The position numbers were made by a program, and so were the translations under genes. Shown in pieces: positions 10,122-20,982 of a stretch of 64,000 nt of DNA. The notes beneath the pieces are model-generated. The model did not search any database and was not told the origin of the DNA. It saw only the letters and a program-made list of their open reading frames with translations. Origin of the DNA: Ophiocordyceps camponoti-saundersi (nom. inval.) (Eukaryota > Ascomycota > Sordariomycetes > Hypocreales > Ophiocordycipitaceae); contig PDHQ01000012.1 in NCBI GenBank assembly GCA_003339415.1, positions 124,001 through 188,000 on the forward strand, read 5' to 3'. How positions within the stretch are numbered: position 1 is the stretch's first letter; every line of letters starts with the position of its first letter.

Positions 10122-12462
10122 ATGACCGAACTCACAGGTAAGCTTGAAGCCCCTTGAGAGACACGCTCCTCAGCGCTCTGACTCTAAAGCAGAGGCCGAC
10201 ACGATCCGCATCCTCGTCGCGACGGATAACCATGTCGGTTTCGAGGAGCGCGATGCCATCCGAAAAGACGACAGCTGGCGTACGTTTGACGAGATCATGA
10301 ATATTGGTCGAACGGAAGATGCAAGTCGCTGACGGCTCCTTCAAGACTCTCTTTCTGTGACTGACGCTCAAAGCCCCCCAGGTTGACATGGTTTTGCTCG
10401 CGGGCGATCTTTTCCACGACAACAAACCGTCTCGCAAGTCGCTGTATCAAGTCATGCGAACGCTTCGAAAGAACTGTCTCGGGATGAAGCCATGTCCTCT
10501 AGAGTTCCTTTCCGATGCCGCCGAGGTCTTCGAAGGCGCCTTTGCGCACGTCAACTACGAAGACCCCGACATCAACGTCTCCATCCCCGTCTTCTCCATA
10601 CACGGAAATCACGACGACCCCTCAGGTGACGGCAACTTTTGCTCTCTTGATCTGCTGCAGGCTAGCGGCCTGCTCAACTACTTCGGTCGTGTAGCTGAAG
10701 CTGATAACATCGAGGCCAAGCCGATCCTGCTTCAAAAGGGCCTCACCAAGCTAGCCTTGTTCGGACTGAGCAACGTCCGTGACGAGCGCATGTTCCGTAC
10801 GTTTAGAGACCACAAGGTCAAGTGGTTTCGTCCAAACGTGCAGATGGGCGACTGGTTCAACCTTCTGGCGTTACACCAGAACCATCACGCGCATACCGCC
10901 ACGTCTTACCTGCCGGAAAACGTGCTGCCTGACTGGCTGGACCTCGTTGTTTGGGGCCACGAACACGAATGTTTGATTGAACCTACGAAAAACCCAGAGA
11001 CCGGCTTCCACGTCATGCAGCCCGGCTCGTCTGTGGCTACTTCCTTGGTGCCAGGTGAGGCCGTCCAGAAGCACGTGGCCATCATCAGCATTACGGGAAA
11101 GGAATTCAAGGTGGACAAGATTCCTTTGCAGTCGGTTCGGCCCTTTGTCACCCGCGAGCTGGTATTGGCCCAGGACAAGCGGTTCAAGGGGCTCGATAAG
11201 AAGAAGGACAATAGGCAGGAAGTCACACGCCGACTGATGGAGGTGATTGACGAAATGATTGACGAAGCAGATGCCAATTGGGAAGCAATCCAGACAAGTG
11301 ATACCGCCCCAGAGGAGCGACCTCTGCCCCTCATACGTCTCAAGGTGGAATACACCGCTCCAGAGGGCGGCCAATTCGAATTTGAGAATCCTCAACGCTT
11401 CTCCAATCGTTTCGTCGGCAAGGTGGCCAATATCAACGATGTCGTATACTTTTATCGCAAGAAGACGTCGACTAGTGAGTGTTGTTACTTGATCCGTTTT
11501 CTCCTCGCCTTGCTTACAGTGTGATAGGAAAGGCGACGGCTACCACACCAGCAGAAGTCTTGGAATCACTTGCCGACGGCACCGACGTTGTCAAGGTTGA
11601 GTCACTCGTTCGGGACTTTTTGTCGGCCCAGTCCCTTAAGGTTTTGCCGCAGGGCCCTTTTAGCGACGCCGTCAATCAATTTGTCGCCAAAGACGACAAA
11701 CACGCCATGGAGCTGTTTGTCTCGGAACATCTCACCGGTCAGGTGAAGCAATTACTGGGCTTGGAATCGGACGATGAAGATCTTAACAGCGCCATGGAAA
11801 TTTACCGCACGAGGATAGAGAAGCAGATGGCAAGCGGGCCCCCGAAGCAGGTGGGCGAGAGGAAACGTATTTTGAGGCCCAAACCGGATACATGGGACAG
11901 CGACTTTGACGGAAATTGGGAGGACGAGCCCGATGCCTGGACATATGAGGACGCCACAACTTCGGAGCCCCAAGGCCAGAAGAAGTCGTTACGAGGGACT
12001 GCTCGAAAGGGCAAGAATAACGATACGACAGGCATGGAGGTCGACACTCCAGCCCCAAAGACCGGGACGCGGGGACGGGCGGGCGGGCGGGCGGCGGCGA
12101 AAACGACGGCCAAAAAGCCGGCTTCGACCCGGAGTCGCCGCCAAGAAGCCTTTGCCGCTGAGAGTGACGATGAAGAGGAAGAGGACGTCATTATGGAGTC
12201 TGAAGGGGATGCTCCGCCGCCACCCCCACAACCAAAGGCCGCTCCCAGGACAAGGCGGAGCCAAGCAGCCAAGTCGAATACGTCGAAGCCAACGTCGGCG
12301 ACGAGGACGAGAGGCACAGCCAGAACGCGGCAGACGACGCTCAGCTTCTCGCAAAAGGGGCCTACGCAGGATCAGGCGATAGATCTGAGTGACGATCGGA
12401 TATCGGACGATGACGATTTTGAGCCAGCGCCTCCGGTTGCGACGAGGACGAGGAGACGGTGA
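10122..12462 (+). CDS. MRE11: Double-strand break repair nuclease MRE11
   Basis: Nuclease subunit of the Mre11-Rad50-Nbs1 complex. Four exons: 10122-10137 (a 16-nt first exon, MTELT), 10193-10320, 10382-11474 and 11528-12462, giving 723 aa. Metallophosphoesterase motifs in order: ATDNHVG, AGDLFHDNKPS, HGNHDDPSG, LALHQNHHAH and VVWGHEHEC. The DNA-binding cap follows, then an Arg/Gly/Lys-rich C-terminus with GRAGGRAAAK and an acidic DDEEEED stretch, as usual for fungal MRE11. Intron 2 has a GC donor (GAAGAT/GCAAGT) with acceptor CCCCAG; only this join keeps DVDMVLLAGD in frame. Intron 3 (donor GTGAGT) joins KKTST to RKATATT. Confidence 0.96.
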
Positions 12463-13211
12463 GGCGCGTCATCTACAGGACCCTCTCGGAGTCACCGAGC
12501 CGTATGCATACCCCACACCGAGCAGGATTTTCGCTGAAGAGCCTCCCCGTAAAGAGGAATCAGTATACGAGGTGTCTATCAAGGGACAGACACTAATACT
12601 GAGTATGTACGCATGTATGTACAGATGTGCGAAATCACTCCCGAATCACTGAAGTCGCTATCTCTCCCTCTTTAACGCATAGCGTGCCTCTGCCACTCTT
12701 CTCTTACAGCCAATAAACAAGGGTATTTATGTTTGCCACGACACTGACCAAGACACTATTTAGTCTATTATTCAGAAGATATATAGTACGCTTTTCCGGG
12801 GTTGCCATCACCTACCTACCTAGGTACTTGCTGTGCTCTCCTTCGAAAGAGACATGTTCCCCCGGCTGCGAAAGTCGGATCATTACTTTGGCTTGTTCGC
12901 GACTCTATAGATCAACTCCCTCAGGGGCGAGGGCGGTCTCCTCGTTGTTTCGTGCCTCGTTCATGATCGCATTCTCTTGCTGTGTCCCGTGAAACTGACG
13001 CGTTTCTTCCACGGTGTCCTGCTCTGTTGTGGATGATCAGCGCCGAACTTGGCACTTTGGATCTCTGTCTCTCTCTCACTCTCCGTCCAGGCAAAATGGT
13101 TTTCCTTACCAAGATGTAGTCGTCGCGGACCCTGGGGAGAATAGCTGTATCCAGCCTCAGCGGCCGCAACAGGCTGCCGGGGCACGGGTCGAATGACGCT
13201 GGGATGGCTAT
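12463..13211. other. Intergenic, convergent 3' ends
   Basis: About 750 bases between the stops of MRE11 and the secreted multi-exon gene on the other strand. A CTACCTACCTAGGTAC palindromic stretch lies near 12812-12828. No gene was accepted. Confidence 0.5.
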
Positions 13212-15457
13212 TCACTGATTGGTGACGAGAGACAAGGTCAGCGTCTCGGAGGACGAAACCGGGCTTTGAAGGCTTGGTCTCATACAGATACGAGGCTCAG
13301 GTGAAGCCGGAGGAACGGGCTCAGAAGGAGGCGTCGTGAAGGCGGGATTCCCTTTCGAAATGACATTCATCAGCGCGTGGAGATAGACGGTAGACTGAAG
13401 AGGGGTTAAATCCCTACAGATACGGGGTCGTTGCTGAGGTGGAAGCTGAGGCTGAGGTTGAGGCGGTGGGAGGAGCGGATAAGCTTGCGGAATGGGGTTA
13501 GCCGAGAGATTCGTTTAGATGATATGATGGTGAGTTTCATACAAGTACTGCTCTGAGATGGTAGGCGTGGCGCGGCTGGAGAGGCAACTGAAGGTCCCGG
13601 GTCATCCTCTTCTTGACGGGCGATTGTCAACAACTCGGAAACTAGCCGGCTCAAGAATGGAAAGGGGGTTGCCTTACGGACAAACGGCGAGATAGAAGGA
13701 TCCAAAGGTTCAAGCCATCCCTCCTCTGCGTGATTGAGAAGGTGTCAGCATGTGCGGTGTATTCGACTCATGAGTGGAGGGAAATACTGTGCCATACCAG
13801 AAATGTAGCTGGTTTCCCCTCCAGGCGATTGATGCTGAGGCTCAGACTCGTACATATGCCAATCCGTCGGTGGTTCTTCCTCCTCTGTTATAAGGATTAG
13901 TATATATGGACATCTGCCATGCTTTTGTAGCGACGACAACATACCGGGAATACCGCACGTAGCATCTGCCGGAGTGTATGCCTGACGAGGGCTTTCCTGA
14001 CGAGGGCTTTCCTCCCGACGAGGGCTTGGGCTTTCCCGAATCGATTCCCGACGATTCCCTGATGCCGGTTTCATCAGCAATCGAAACGATATACCGAGAC
14101 AGACAGTCGGGCATACATACCTCGAGAACCCGAGATGTCAAAGCTGGGGCTGGCTTCCCGCTCCTCCTCCACCGGGCTGGTTCCGAACCTGCCGCAATAG
14201 TTAACCAGGTCGATGATGATAGCATCTCGTTGCGCAGGGGTTTGTCTGCCGAGGTAGGCGACAAAAGTGTCGACGGCCTCGGTGCATCTGCCATCTGGGA
14301 GCGAACGTCAGTACCTGGACGCGCACTCTGCATGTGACTAACTCGCCTCGATGGTTGCGGTCCCCGTGATAAAGCGGGAGAGCACAGATCTCGGTCTGGC
14401 AGAGCGTACTCTTGAGCTCCCGCCGGACGTCTTGCATGGCATCAGTCTGCGTGCTTTGCTTGCGCCGCCCGCTACCACGTCCCGACCGCGTTCGCGTCAG
14501 GCTTTTAGTGAGGGTATCCAAGGCAGCGGCCGAAGTGCAGAGGAGTTTGTTGAGTCTTGGATCGAGATTGGCACCGCTTCGGCCGGCTGGTCTTTTTCTT
14601 CCTGGCCGCCTCTGCCTGTAGACGGCCTTGCGTCTCGTTCGGACTGCACTGCTCGGGCCTGGACGGTAATCCGCATCGCTCGGGCTCGAAAGGTCGTCAG
14701 CACTGCTCGGGTTCGAAAGATTATCGGCATTGCTCGTGCCCGGACGGTTATCGGCATTGCTCGGGCCCGGACGGTTATCGGCATTGCTTAGGTCCGGACG
14801 GTCATCGGCATCGCTCGATGCCCCGCCGACAGCCTTCAAGCGAAGCCTCTCCTTCAAACTCATTCTCGAGATTGCTTTCCGATCTGGATAATTATTTACC
14901 AGCCATTCTCCATTTTGAACCAGTTGATGAAGCTGCTTCTTCTCGACATCTCCGGCGATGTAAAAATGTATGTCGCTGCTCCTGAACCTTGCGTCACTGT
15001 AATAGGCATTGTTTGCGTCGTTTTGGATCCTCCTGATATGATGCCTTGACCTTGTTATCCTCGGTATCACATATCCGGTATATGGTGACAAAGCCAGGAT
15101 GGCCGGGAGGTAATGCAACCTTGTCCTCTTCTTGTACTCGTCTGAACATTGCTCTATCCAAGCGTTTATTGCCTCCTCCGGAGTCCGAAATATCAAGGTT
15201 ACGTGTCTCCCATTTTCGAGCCTCGTCGCGAATAGTGCATGTTTTAATAACTTTTCGTTCATGGACTGCTCTTTCGAAGGTGGTAAACCATATCTCATTA
15301 CGGACCCGTACGCAGCGGTAACCACATAGTAGTAACCTTCCCCAGGTCCTGAAGGTGCATTCATTCGTGATGGTGACCCTTTGGCATAGCTTTGCTGAGT
15401 CCATAGTAGTAAGTGTACCAGGAAGAAGATTGGAAAGGTCCGAGGTGAGAGCAACAT
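13212..15457 (-). CDS. Secreted multi-exon protein with symmetric phase-1 exons (paralog A), unknown function
   Basis: Modelled as seven exons: 15457-14347, 14294-14121, 14058-13945, 13884-13798, 13725-13678, 13608-13549 and 13483-13212, for 621 aa. It starts with a signal peptide (MLLSPRTFPIFFLVHLLLW...SYAKG). A domain at about residues 30-210 contains GYYYVVTAAYGSV, RTPEEAINAWIEQC and SDIHFYIAG. A 9-residue SNADNRPGP-like tandem repeat follows, then a basic stretch. Exon 2 gives CTEAVDTFVAYLGR and LVNYCGRFG. The later exons are acidic or Pro/Ser/Arg-rich (ESPRQ repeats, EEEEPPTDW, EEGWLEPLDPS). The five internal exons are 174, 114, 87, 48 and 60 nt, all multiples of three, and all introns are phase 1. 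The first intron has a GC donor (CGAG/GCGAGT). Paralog B is divergently encoded 0.9 kb away. No family recognised. Confidence 0.7.
14655..14815. repeat. 27-nt coding minisatellite in paralog A
   Basis: Five to six imperfect 27-nt units encode the (SNADNRPGP) type nonapeptide repeat on the minus strand. The unit boundaries are clearest at CCGGACGGTTATCGG on the plus strand. Units have drifted by substitutions and by a 3-nt change. Confidence 0.8.
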
Positions 15458-15856
15458 GTTGGTAGCTTTTAGGGGGTTTTCAGACCGTACGAGCAGGAAG
15501 AATACATGTAGATTATATATGTAAACAAGATGACTGGTTCCCCTGCCTTTATGTTTGATCCTTCTCATTCTCTCTTCCCAGAGCTCATGTCCGTAGACTT
15601 CAGGAATTCAGCCTCGACCAGGGTGTTTGTTAGAGTGGAGATGAGAAATAACAGCGAGAGGTCCACTCAATACGGATAGTTGCAGCGAGTCAGTGGCAAT
15701 GTTCTAGTCGATTGTATCAGATTGACTTGCCTGGGCATGAAATGGACTGGTTATCACTATGTATGTACTCTATCAAGTAGTACGCTTCGAGGGATATACA
15801 TATGTACAGGGTTAGGGTTGATCGAAAACCCCGGCTCGGTGTGGACTTGTACGGTT

Positions 15857-15890
15857 CGGTGACCCCGAGACGGTTCTGCGGGGGTCACCG
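15857..15890. repeat. Inverted repeat CGGTGACCCC / GGGGTCACCG
   Basis: Perfect 10-bp arms (15857-15866 and 15881-15890) separated by 14 bases. It is G+C-rich in an otherwise mixed promoter. It could be an operator-like palindrome or a hairpin. Confidence 0.75.
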
Positions 15891-16246
15891 CATCCGGCGT
15901 GCCAACTCACTCCCTTGATGGTCTTTGCTTCTCTATCCGTACTTGAGACTCGGGCAGACGTTGGCTTTGGACGATTGACCAATGTGTGAAAGCGAACGTG
16001 TTGAGCGATGAGAGGAGCACAGAGGGTCAGTTAACATCGGTGCCAATAGTGCCTTCTAACGCAGGCTCGTCGTGTGTCTACAACTCCTCACACACATCCA
16101 TACATCAATCCATCCATAGATCGTCGACCGGGAAGAACCTTGCATGGAAGAACCTAGCACTGATATCTTCGTATCATTTTACCCCATCGTCAAAACTCTG
16201 AATCCCAAGACGAGGCTGACTCATTAGGATCGATGCTCGCTCCGGG

Positions 16247-16254
16247 TATAAATA
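16247..16254 (+). promoter_or_regulatory. TATA box of secreted paralog B
   Basis: TATAAATA about 87-94 bases upstream of the ATG at 16341, the usual distance for a strongly expressed fungal gene. Confidence 0.55.
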
Positions 16255-16340
16255 AGACAGGCTGTCTGTCATCTCGGTTGGGTTCTTTGCCTTGTCATAC
16301 TATCCCTGTTCTGGACTATACATAGGCTGAAGCTATCAAC

Positions 16341-17826
16341 ATGTTACCATCACCTTTCACCTTTCCAATCTTACTCTTGGCACAGCTGCTATCGGCTCAG
16401 CACAGTTATGCCAAACCAGGGGATGCGGATGAAAGCCCGGGCCAGGACTTCATTGTCACCGTTCCCAACGCGCCAGGTCAAAGCCCGGACAACGGCTACT
16501 TTTATCTCGTTACCAACGCGGCCCGTTCTCTCGCACGTAGGGGTTTCCCGGTCATCTGGCGGGATGGTCACCTCGGCAGCGACTGGTTCCAGAAACAATT
16601 TCGTCAACTATTTCAGGTCACATCCGTGGTGGCCTCGACGCAAATGACTGTGTTTTATCCCACTCCAGAAGACGCTGTGAGGGCTTGGCTGCAGGAATTT
16701 TCCCCAATTCTGACGCCAAAGGTGGTGGAAAACCTCGGTCTCCTTGCCATAGATCCGCATGGTCAGGTTTTTACGAGACTTGAAAATGACCATCATAATG
16801 GGCATTGGAGCGATAAACGTATCCAGTTCAGCAACATTCGTTACTACACGGACTTATCATTCCCAGGAGCGGGACGGGGTTGGAGACTTGCAGTAGACGG
16901 CGGATGGCATCGAAACCCGAACCCCTCTCTACGTCAGTATCGCAGACGGCTAGCTTCCTTGAGGAAAAAGGCGGCCAGGGGCGGTGCCGACCCGGGGCCG
17001 AGCGGTGTCGACCTGGGCCCAGCTGGCATCAGGTCAAGCAGGAAGAGGCCACGATCAAAGAAGCTGAAGCCTGCTAGTTCTCAACGTTTCACATACAGAA
17101 AACAAGAAGAGCCGATAGATCTCACCATCTCTGGAGAGTCTACATGTGATGACTTCGGTAAGGGACAACCTTGCCATCAACAGAGGCGCATGGAAACGCG
17201 CAAGCTGATGAATCTTCTTTTCGAATTCTTATCTAGAGGAGGAACAAGTCGAGCCGTGGCGTCTCGTTACTTCTTCCCTAGAGGAACAAGCTGGGCCGTG
17301 GCGTCTCGTTACTTCTCCCCTAGAGGAACAAGCTGAGCCTTTGGATCTTTCTTTCCCGTCTTCTATCAGTAAGGAATTCCCCCCTACTCTGCAGCTTAAG
17401 CAGTCTCGCAGTTGTTGACACTCTCCTCAAAAGGGGGCTCGACATATCCGCCACCCGGGCCTCAACGTCTCGACGAACCAGTCGTACCGCACCAACAGCC
17501 TCCGCGTCGGCCCTCCATCTGTAGGGAATTGCCCCTTTCCAGTCTTCCGTCGTTTCTCTCACTAATAAGAGTTGGTTCGAAAGGGAAACCCTATTTCACG
17601 CCGCCTTATTCCGCGCGCCACCCTCTACTGGCTTCGATGCTGGCTCCGACTAGACCTTCCATCTGTAGGGGAACAACGAACTCCGTGGGTTATTAAGCGT
17701 TTGCTGACCTGTTCAACTTCTTGCGTTGGAAAAGCGAATCCCGTGATGCCAGAGCCCCAGAGACCTCCTCTCGAGGTTCCTCAGCCTGAACATGAGCATC
17801 GTCCCGACGGTTCGCCGCAGCTCTGA
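16341..17826 (+). CDS. Secreted multi-exon protein with phase-1 exons (paralog B), unknown function
   Basis: Homolog of paralog A: same leader pattern (MLPSPFTFPILLLAQLL...SYAKP), GYFYLVTNAA against GYYYVVTAAY, and TPEDAVRAWLQE against TPEEAINAWIEQ. Modelled exons: 16341-17157, 17237-17368, 17404-17688 and 17735-17826 (441 aa), all introns phase 1, internal exons 132 and 285 nt. Exon 2 encodes a 14-residue repeat (EEQVEPWRLVTSSL-type) ending PLDLSFPSS, matching EEGWLEPLDPS in A. Exon 3 (TYPPPGPQ, RPSICRE, SKGKPYFTPP) aligns with the Pro-rich tail of A. Reading through the first intron instead gives a shadow frame (RGGTSRAVASRY) ending at 17336. If the last weak intron is not used, the protein ends at 17696. 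Function unknown. Confidence 0.65.
17239..17364 (+). repeat. 42-nt tandem repeat inside exon 2 of paralog B
   Basis: Three consecutive 42-nt units start at 17239, 17281 and 17323. The first two are nearly identical (GAGGAACAAG...CGTCTCGTTACTTCT) and the third has diverged. In the spliced frame each encodes EEQ(V/A)(E/G)P(W/L)xLxxSS. Confidence 0.85.
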
Positions 17827-19307
17827 CTTGGTAAGGAACTCGTCATTCGCCGGTGGAAAGAAAGACAAAACTGCCCCCCCTTCAAGCGCTGATTTTTCCG
17901 CAACTAGTCGACGACATCAAGATGGAGATGCCTCATTCTAATGGGACATGGCAAGAGAACGCTTTAGGAAGTGCCTTTACCGTCTCAAACGCGCAGTTAC
18001 ATGATCGCAACTGCCACGATGTTATGCTTGACTTTTCGAGGCAGAGGAAGAGGTCTATCTTATTCTTATGCTTATGAGAGGGCAAAGTAGGGACATACAT
18101 ACGACATGCTATCATTTCGGGGGGAAGCGTAGGTATATACCGTCTATAGACAAACTTGGTGGCGTCTGAATATCTCTAAGTAGTTGTAAAAGTAACTGCT
18201 TTCTACCCCTCAAACAACTAAAACTCAGTCTGAAAGAGACGAAGAAGGGGAAGAAAGGGATTCACATTGCAAATAGAAAGTAGATGCTTTGAATGTCGGC
18301 TTCCATTGAATAAAATGAATACACAACTCCATTTACTGTGTAAATAGTGATCGACTCGCCAAAACCGATCCGATGAGGGGCGTGGTAAGTCGACGTGTCC
18401 TTTCCTCGTGACAATGATGCTTTCCTCGAGTTGCAATATCGCTATTATGTGGACTTTTTCTATCAAGTTAAGCGCCGATGCTGCTACTACGCTGTTGAAA
18501 CCATCCCCTGACGATGTATATCAAGTTCACCTTGTAAGAGTCTTCGGATTATCCGCATATGTATATGAAAGGGCATTTTAGACATGTCGAAGGGTTGACT
18601 ATGTTCTGTGTATAAGATGCTGTGATAGTTTCTTGATGTATGCGCGTAATAAGAGTTCGCCATTGAAAATGTTTAGATATCTCTTGTGCATATACGGTGA
18701 AGTCTCTAGAGTCCCGTCACTGAGTCGTATAGAACTTTGAACCCGAGCCTGTGCAAGACTTGACCAACATGAAGTCAACTTCTTTGCTCCATCATCGATT
18801 TTCCATCATGGCATCAACACCAGTGGCTCAACTTTGCTGTGCAAAATTCCCATCTCTTATTCTCTATCACGTTCAGTCACGTCGACAAGTCCAAGTTCGG
18901 CCTTTGAGAAACTCAGATCGACGTCTACTACACTTATGAATAGGTTCTTTGTACACCCAAGCAGTCAGCCACGTAGATGAAATCCGAAGCCTGTGTCGAC
19001 CCTGCCGATAACTTGACCTCAGTACATGAATGCACATGAGATATAGGCAAGCTCGCCTTTACCAGAATCCTCATTGTGAAGGGGACTTTGTATCAGCTGA
19101 TAGTTCGTGCAGTATGCATGCCATGACCTTGAAGCTATTGAAAGCAGGACGCATCTAGCCGCCGGGACTTGACTATAAGAAGGCTGTGTCTGTTCAGTTC
19201 ATCTGCCCTCAAGGAAACAGACATAGGAGCCAAGGAAAAAAAAAACAAGAGCTGAGGTCGTTCCCCTGACATACAGGAGTCCTGGCAAAGGAAGCACGAG
19301 ATTCAGA
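17827..19307. other. Gene-poor spacer
   Basis: About 1.5 kb. The frame at 17853-18077 follows a GTAAGG donor-like site but could not be linked to paralog B without a stop. A TATAAGA element lies near 19174, upstream of the next gene. Nothing else is supported. Confidence 0.45.
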
Positions 19308-20366
19308 ATGCGTCTTCATACTCTCACGGCTGCGACGCTCGCCCGTGCACTAATAGTTCCTCACAGCACCTCGGACAGTCATTCCAGTGTGATAAGCCGA
19401 GACGATCCCCAGGAAGAGTTTGATGGTGCCCGAGGTGCCGAGTATTTTTACCGTGGCGACCCCCGAGAGCCTTCTGTCGTGTTTCTTTCAGGGTTTGAAG
19501 CTCGTCCCGGAGACGGTGATATTAAAGAGTCGAGTTTGACTTTGACCTGGGTTGAGTATCTCAGAGATGCCTTTGAGAAAGACGACGACTCTGGATTTGT
19601 CTACGTCGTCAACTCCAGAGCTCTGGGTGGGACCAAAAGCCAGCGGGGATTCCTTGAGCCCAATCGAATTCCCGGGACAGCTGTGGCTCATGCCTACAAG
19701 TACAATAAAGAGAGCGTTCGAGATAACCCTATCCTGATACGCAATCCAAATTATCGGTCAGAACCGACAATATCACGGTTTCGGGATGATGAAGGAGGAA
19801 CCGGAAAAGCCGCACCGTCGATCCTCCAAGTCTGCAACGATCTGGCCTCTCATGAAAAGGAAGAAGAGAGGTCCGAAGCCTCCTTCCAAGCGATGAAATT
19901 GCAACTTTGTGGTGCAAGGGATTCGAAGACGCTTCTCACAAAGCGGAAGTCTTTCCGGCTGGGATCCGGACTGAGGCAACTGGCGAACACGGGACTGACG
20001 ACTTGGGCGGAAGGGGAAGGGCCCCCATGCCAACTCCCACCGGATTTCAAGTTCAAGACCGTAGACGGAAAGCCGAGGGTGAAAAATACGCCGTTTGTCT
20101 CACCGTTGTTGGGGCCCAAGGGGAACCCCCAGTCTGAAATCGGGCTCATCCTCATGGATCTGCTCAACCAGTACTACGACGAGATGGACATGGAGGAAGC
20201 TTGTGGGGCGAAGAGTGCGAGGGAGGCGGAAGAGAACAAGGCCAAGGCGTTTGCGCGGGCGAGGGAGATGATTCAGGTTGAGGAGGATAAAGCGAAGGCG
20301 TTTGCTCGGGCGAGGGAGCTGATTGAGGAGAAGGAGAAGAAGGCGAAGTTGGAGATGTCAGGGTGA
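19308..20366 (+). CDS. Secreted ADP-ribosyltransferase-like protein, pertussis-toxin-S1 type (putative)
   Basis: 352 aa, single exon, with an N-terminal leader (MRLHTLTAATLARALIVP). Residues about 44-62 read AEYFYRGDPREPSVVFLSGF, the R-x-D ... G-F entry seen in pertussis-S1/scabin/pierisin-like mono-ADP-ribosyltransferases. A later GFVYVVNSRA sits where these families carry the second NAD-binding strand (usually a Thr/Ser motif; here V-N-S). Two short Cys-containing regions may be disulfide-linked. The C-terminus is a charged helix with two copies of a 17-residue (E-x-K-AKAFARARE) repeat followed by EEKEKKAK. The catalytic Glu cannot be assigned with confidence. Such genes are common in insect- and nematode-infecting Hypocreales. 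Activity is inference and the protein may be degenerate. Confidence 0.55.
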   Translation: MRLHTLTAATLARALIVPHSTSDSHSSVISRDDPQEEFDGARGAEYFYRGDPREPSVVFLSGFEARPGDGDIKESSLTLTWVEYLRDAFEKDDDSGFVYVVNSRALGGTKSQRGFLEPNRIPGTAVAHAYKYNKESVRDNPILIRNPNYRSEPTISRFRDDEGGTGKAAPSILQVCNDLASHEKEEERSEASFQAMKLQLCGARDSKTLLTKRKSFRLGSGLRQLANTGLTTWAEGEGPPCQLPPDFKFKTVDGKPRVKNTPFVSPLLGPKGNPQSEIGLILMDLLNQYYDEMDMEEACGAKSAREAEENKAKAFARAREMIQVEEDKAKAFARARELIEEKEKKAKLEMSG

Positions 20367-20982
20367 AGCGTAGTGGTCTTTGACTGTCAAGGGGGGGGGG
20401 GAAGAGGACTCGGGTAGCGAGATGTTTCTGAAGAATACCAGCAAGATGGGATGTATGTTGAAAGGTATTGTAAATGCCTATAGAGTATAGAGTATATGTG
20501 ATGAATTACACTGACATCTCATACGTAGAACCTACATCGAAGATGATGATGATGATGATGATGATGATGAGACCACTGTGACACAGACGGCCCAACACGT
20601 GAGCATCTTGATGTTCACAAAACAACACAATTCACGATAGATACCGGCATATGTATGCAGACGATGAATACCCATGTAAACAGAATAATGCCGTACCATA
20701 AGCAAACATGTCCCTCGCCGAGTCAAAACACCACAATGCATGCACCAGTCGGCGGCTAGCAAACTCAACTGCAGCACGCTACGGATGCGGTCGACGGTGT
20801 AACGCTGGAGAAGCTGCAGCAATAACAATCTATAACTGGCCGTAGGAAATGCAGCTCGGCGACTGGAAGGGGGGCTCATGGCGTCATCACTTCGATGCCG
20901 CCCCCTCAAAAAAAACTCGCCGAATTATCGAGAGAAAAGCTTCACTTTAATCTGCACGAACCTGCCTTTGCTCGGACCTTCA
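20367..20982. other. Intergenic with G-tract and GAT microsatellite
   Basis: Contains an 11-G run at 20391-20401 and a (GAT)n microsatellite at about 20542-20570. The open frame antisense to it (20532-20909) is explained by the repeat. Confidence 0.6.
20542..20570. repeat. (GAT)n microsatellite
   Basis: Nine to ten tandem GAT triplets in non-coding sequence. Confidence 0.9.

Larger units (their letters stand above)
15458..16340. promoter_or_regulatory. Shared upstream region of divergent secreted paralogs A and B
   Basis: The 883 bases between the two head-to-head start codons contain a 10-bp perfect inverted repeat (15857-15890), a short TTAGGG-like doublet (15809-15819) and a TATA element for paralog B. 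The arrangement permits co-regulation, but no factor site could be named. Confidence 0.5.

Noticed and set aside
15809..15819. Telomere-like GGGTTAGGGTT
   Set aside because: Only two units inside a promoter region with genes on both sides; not a telomere.
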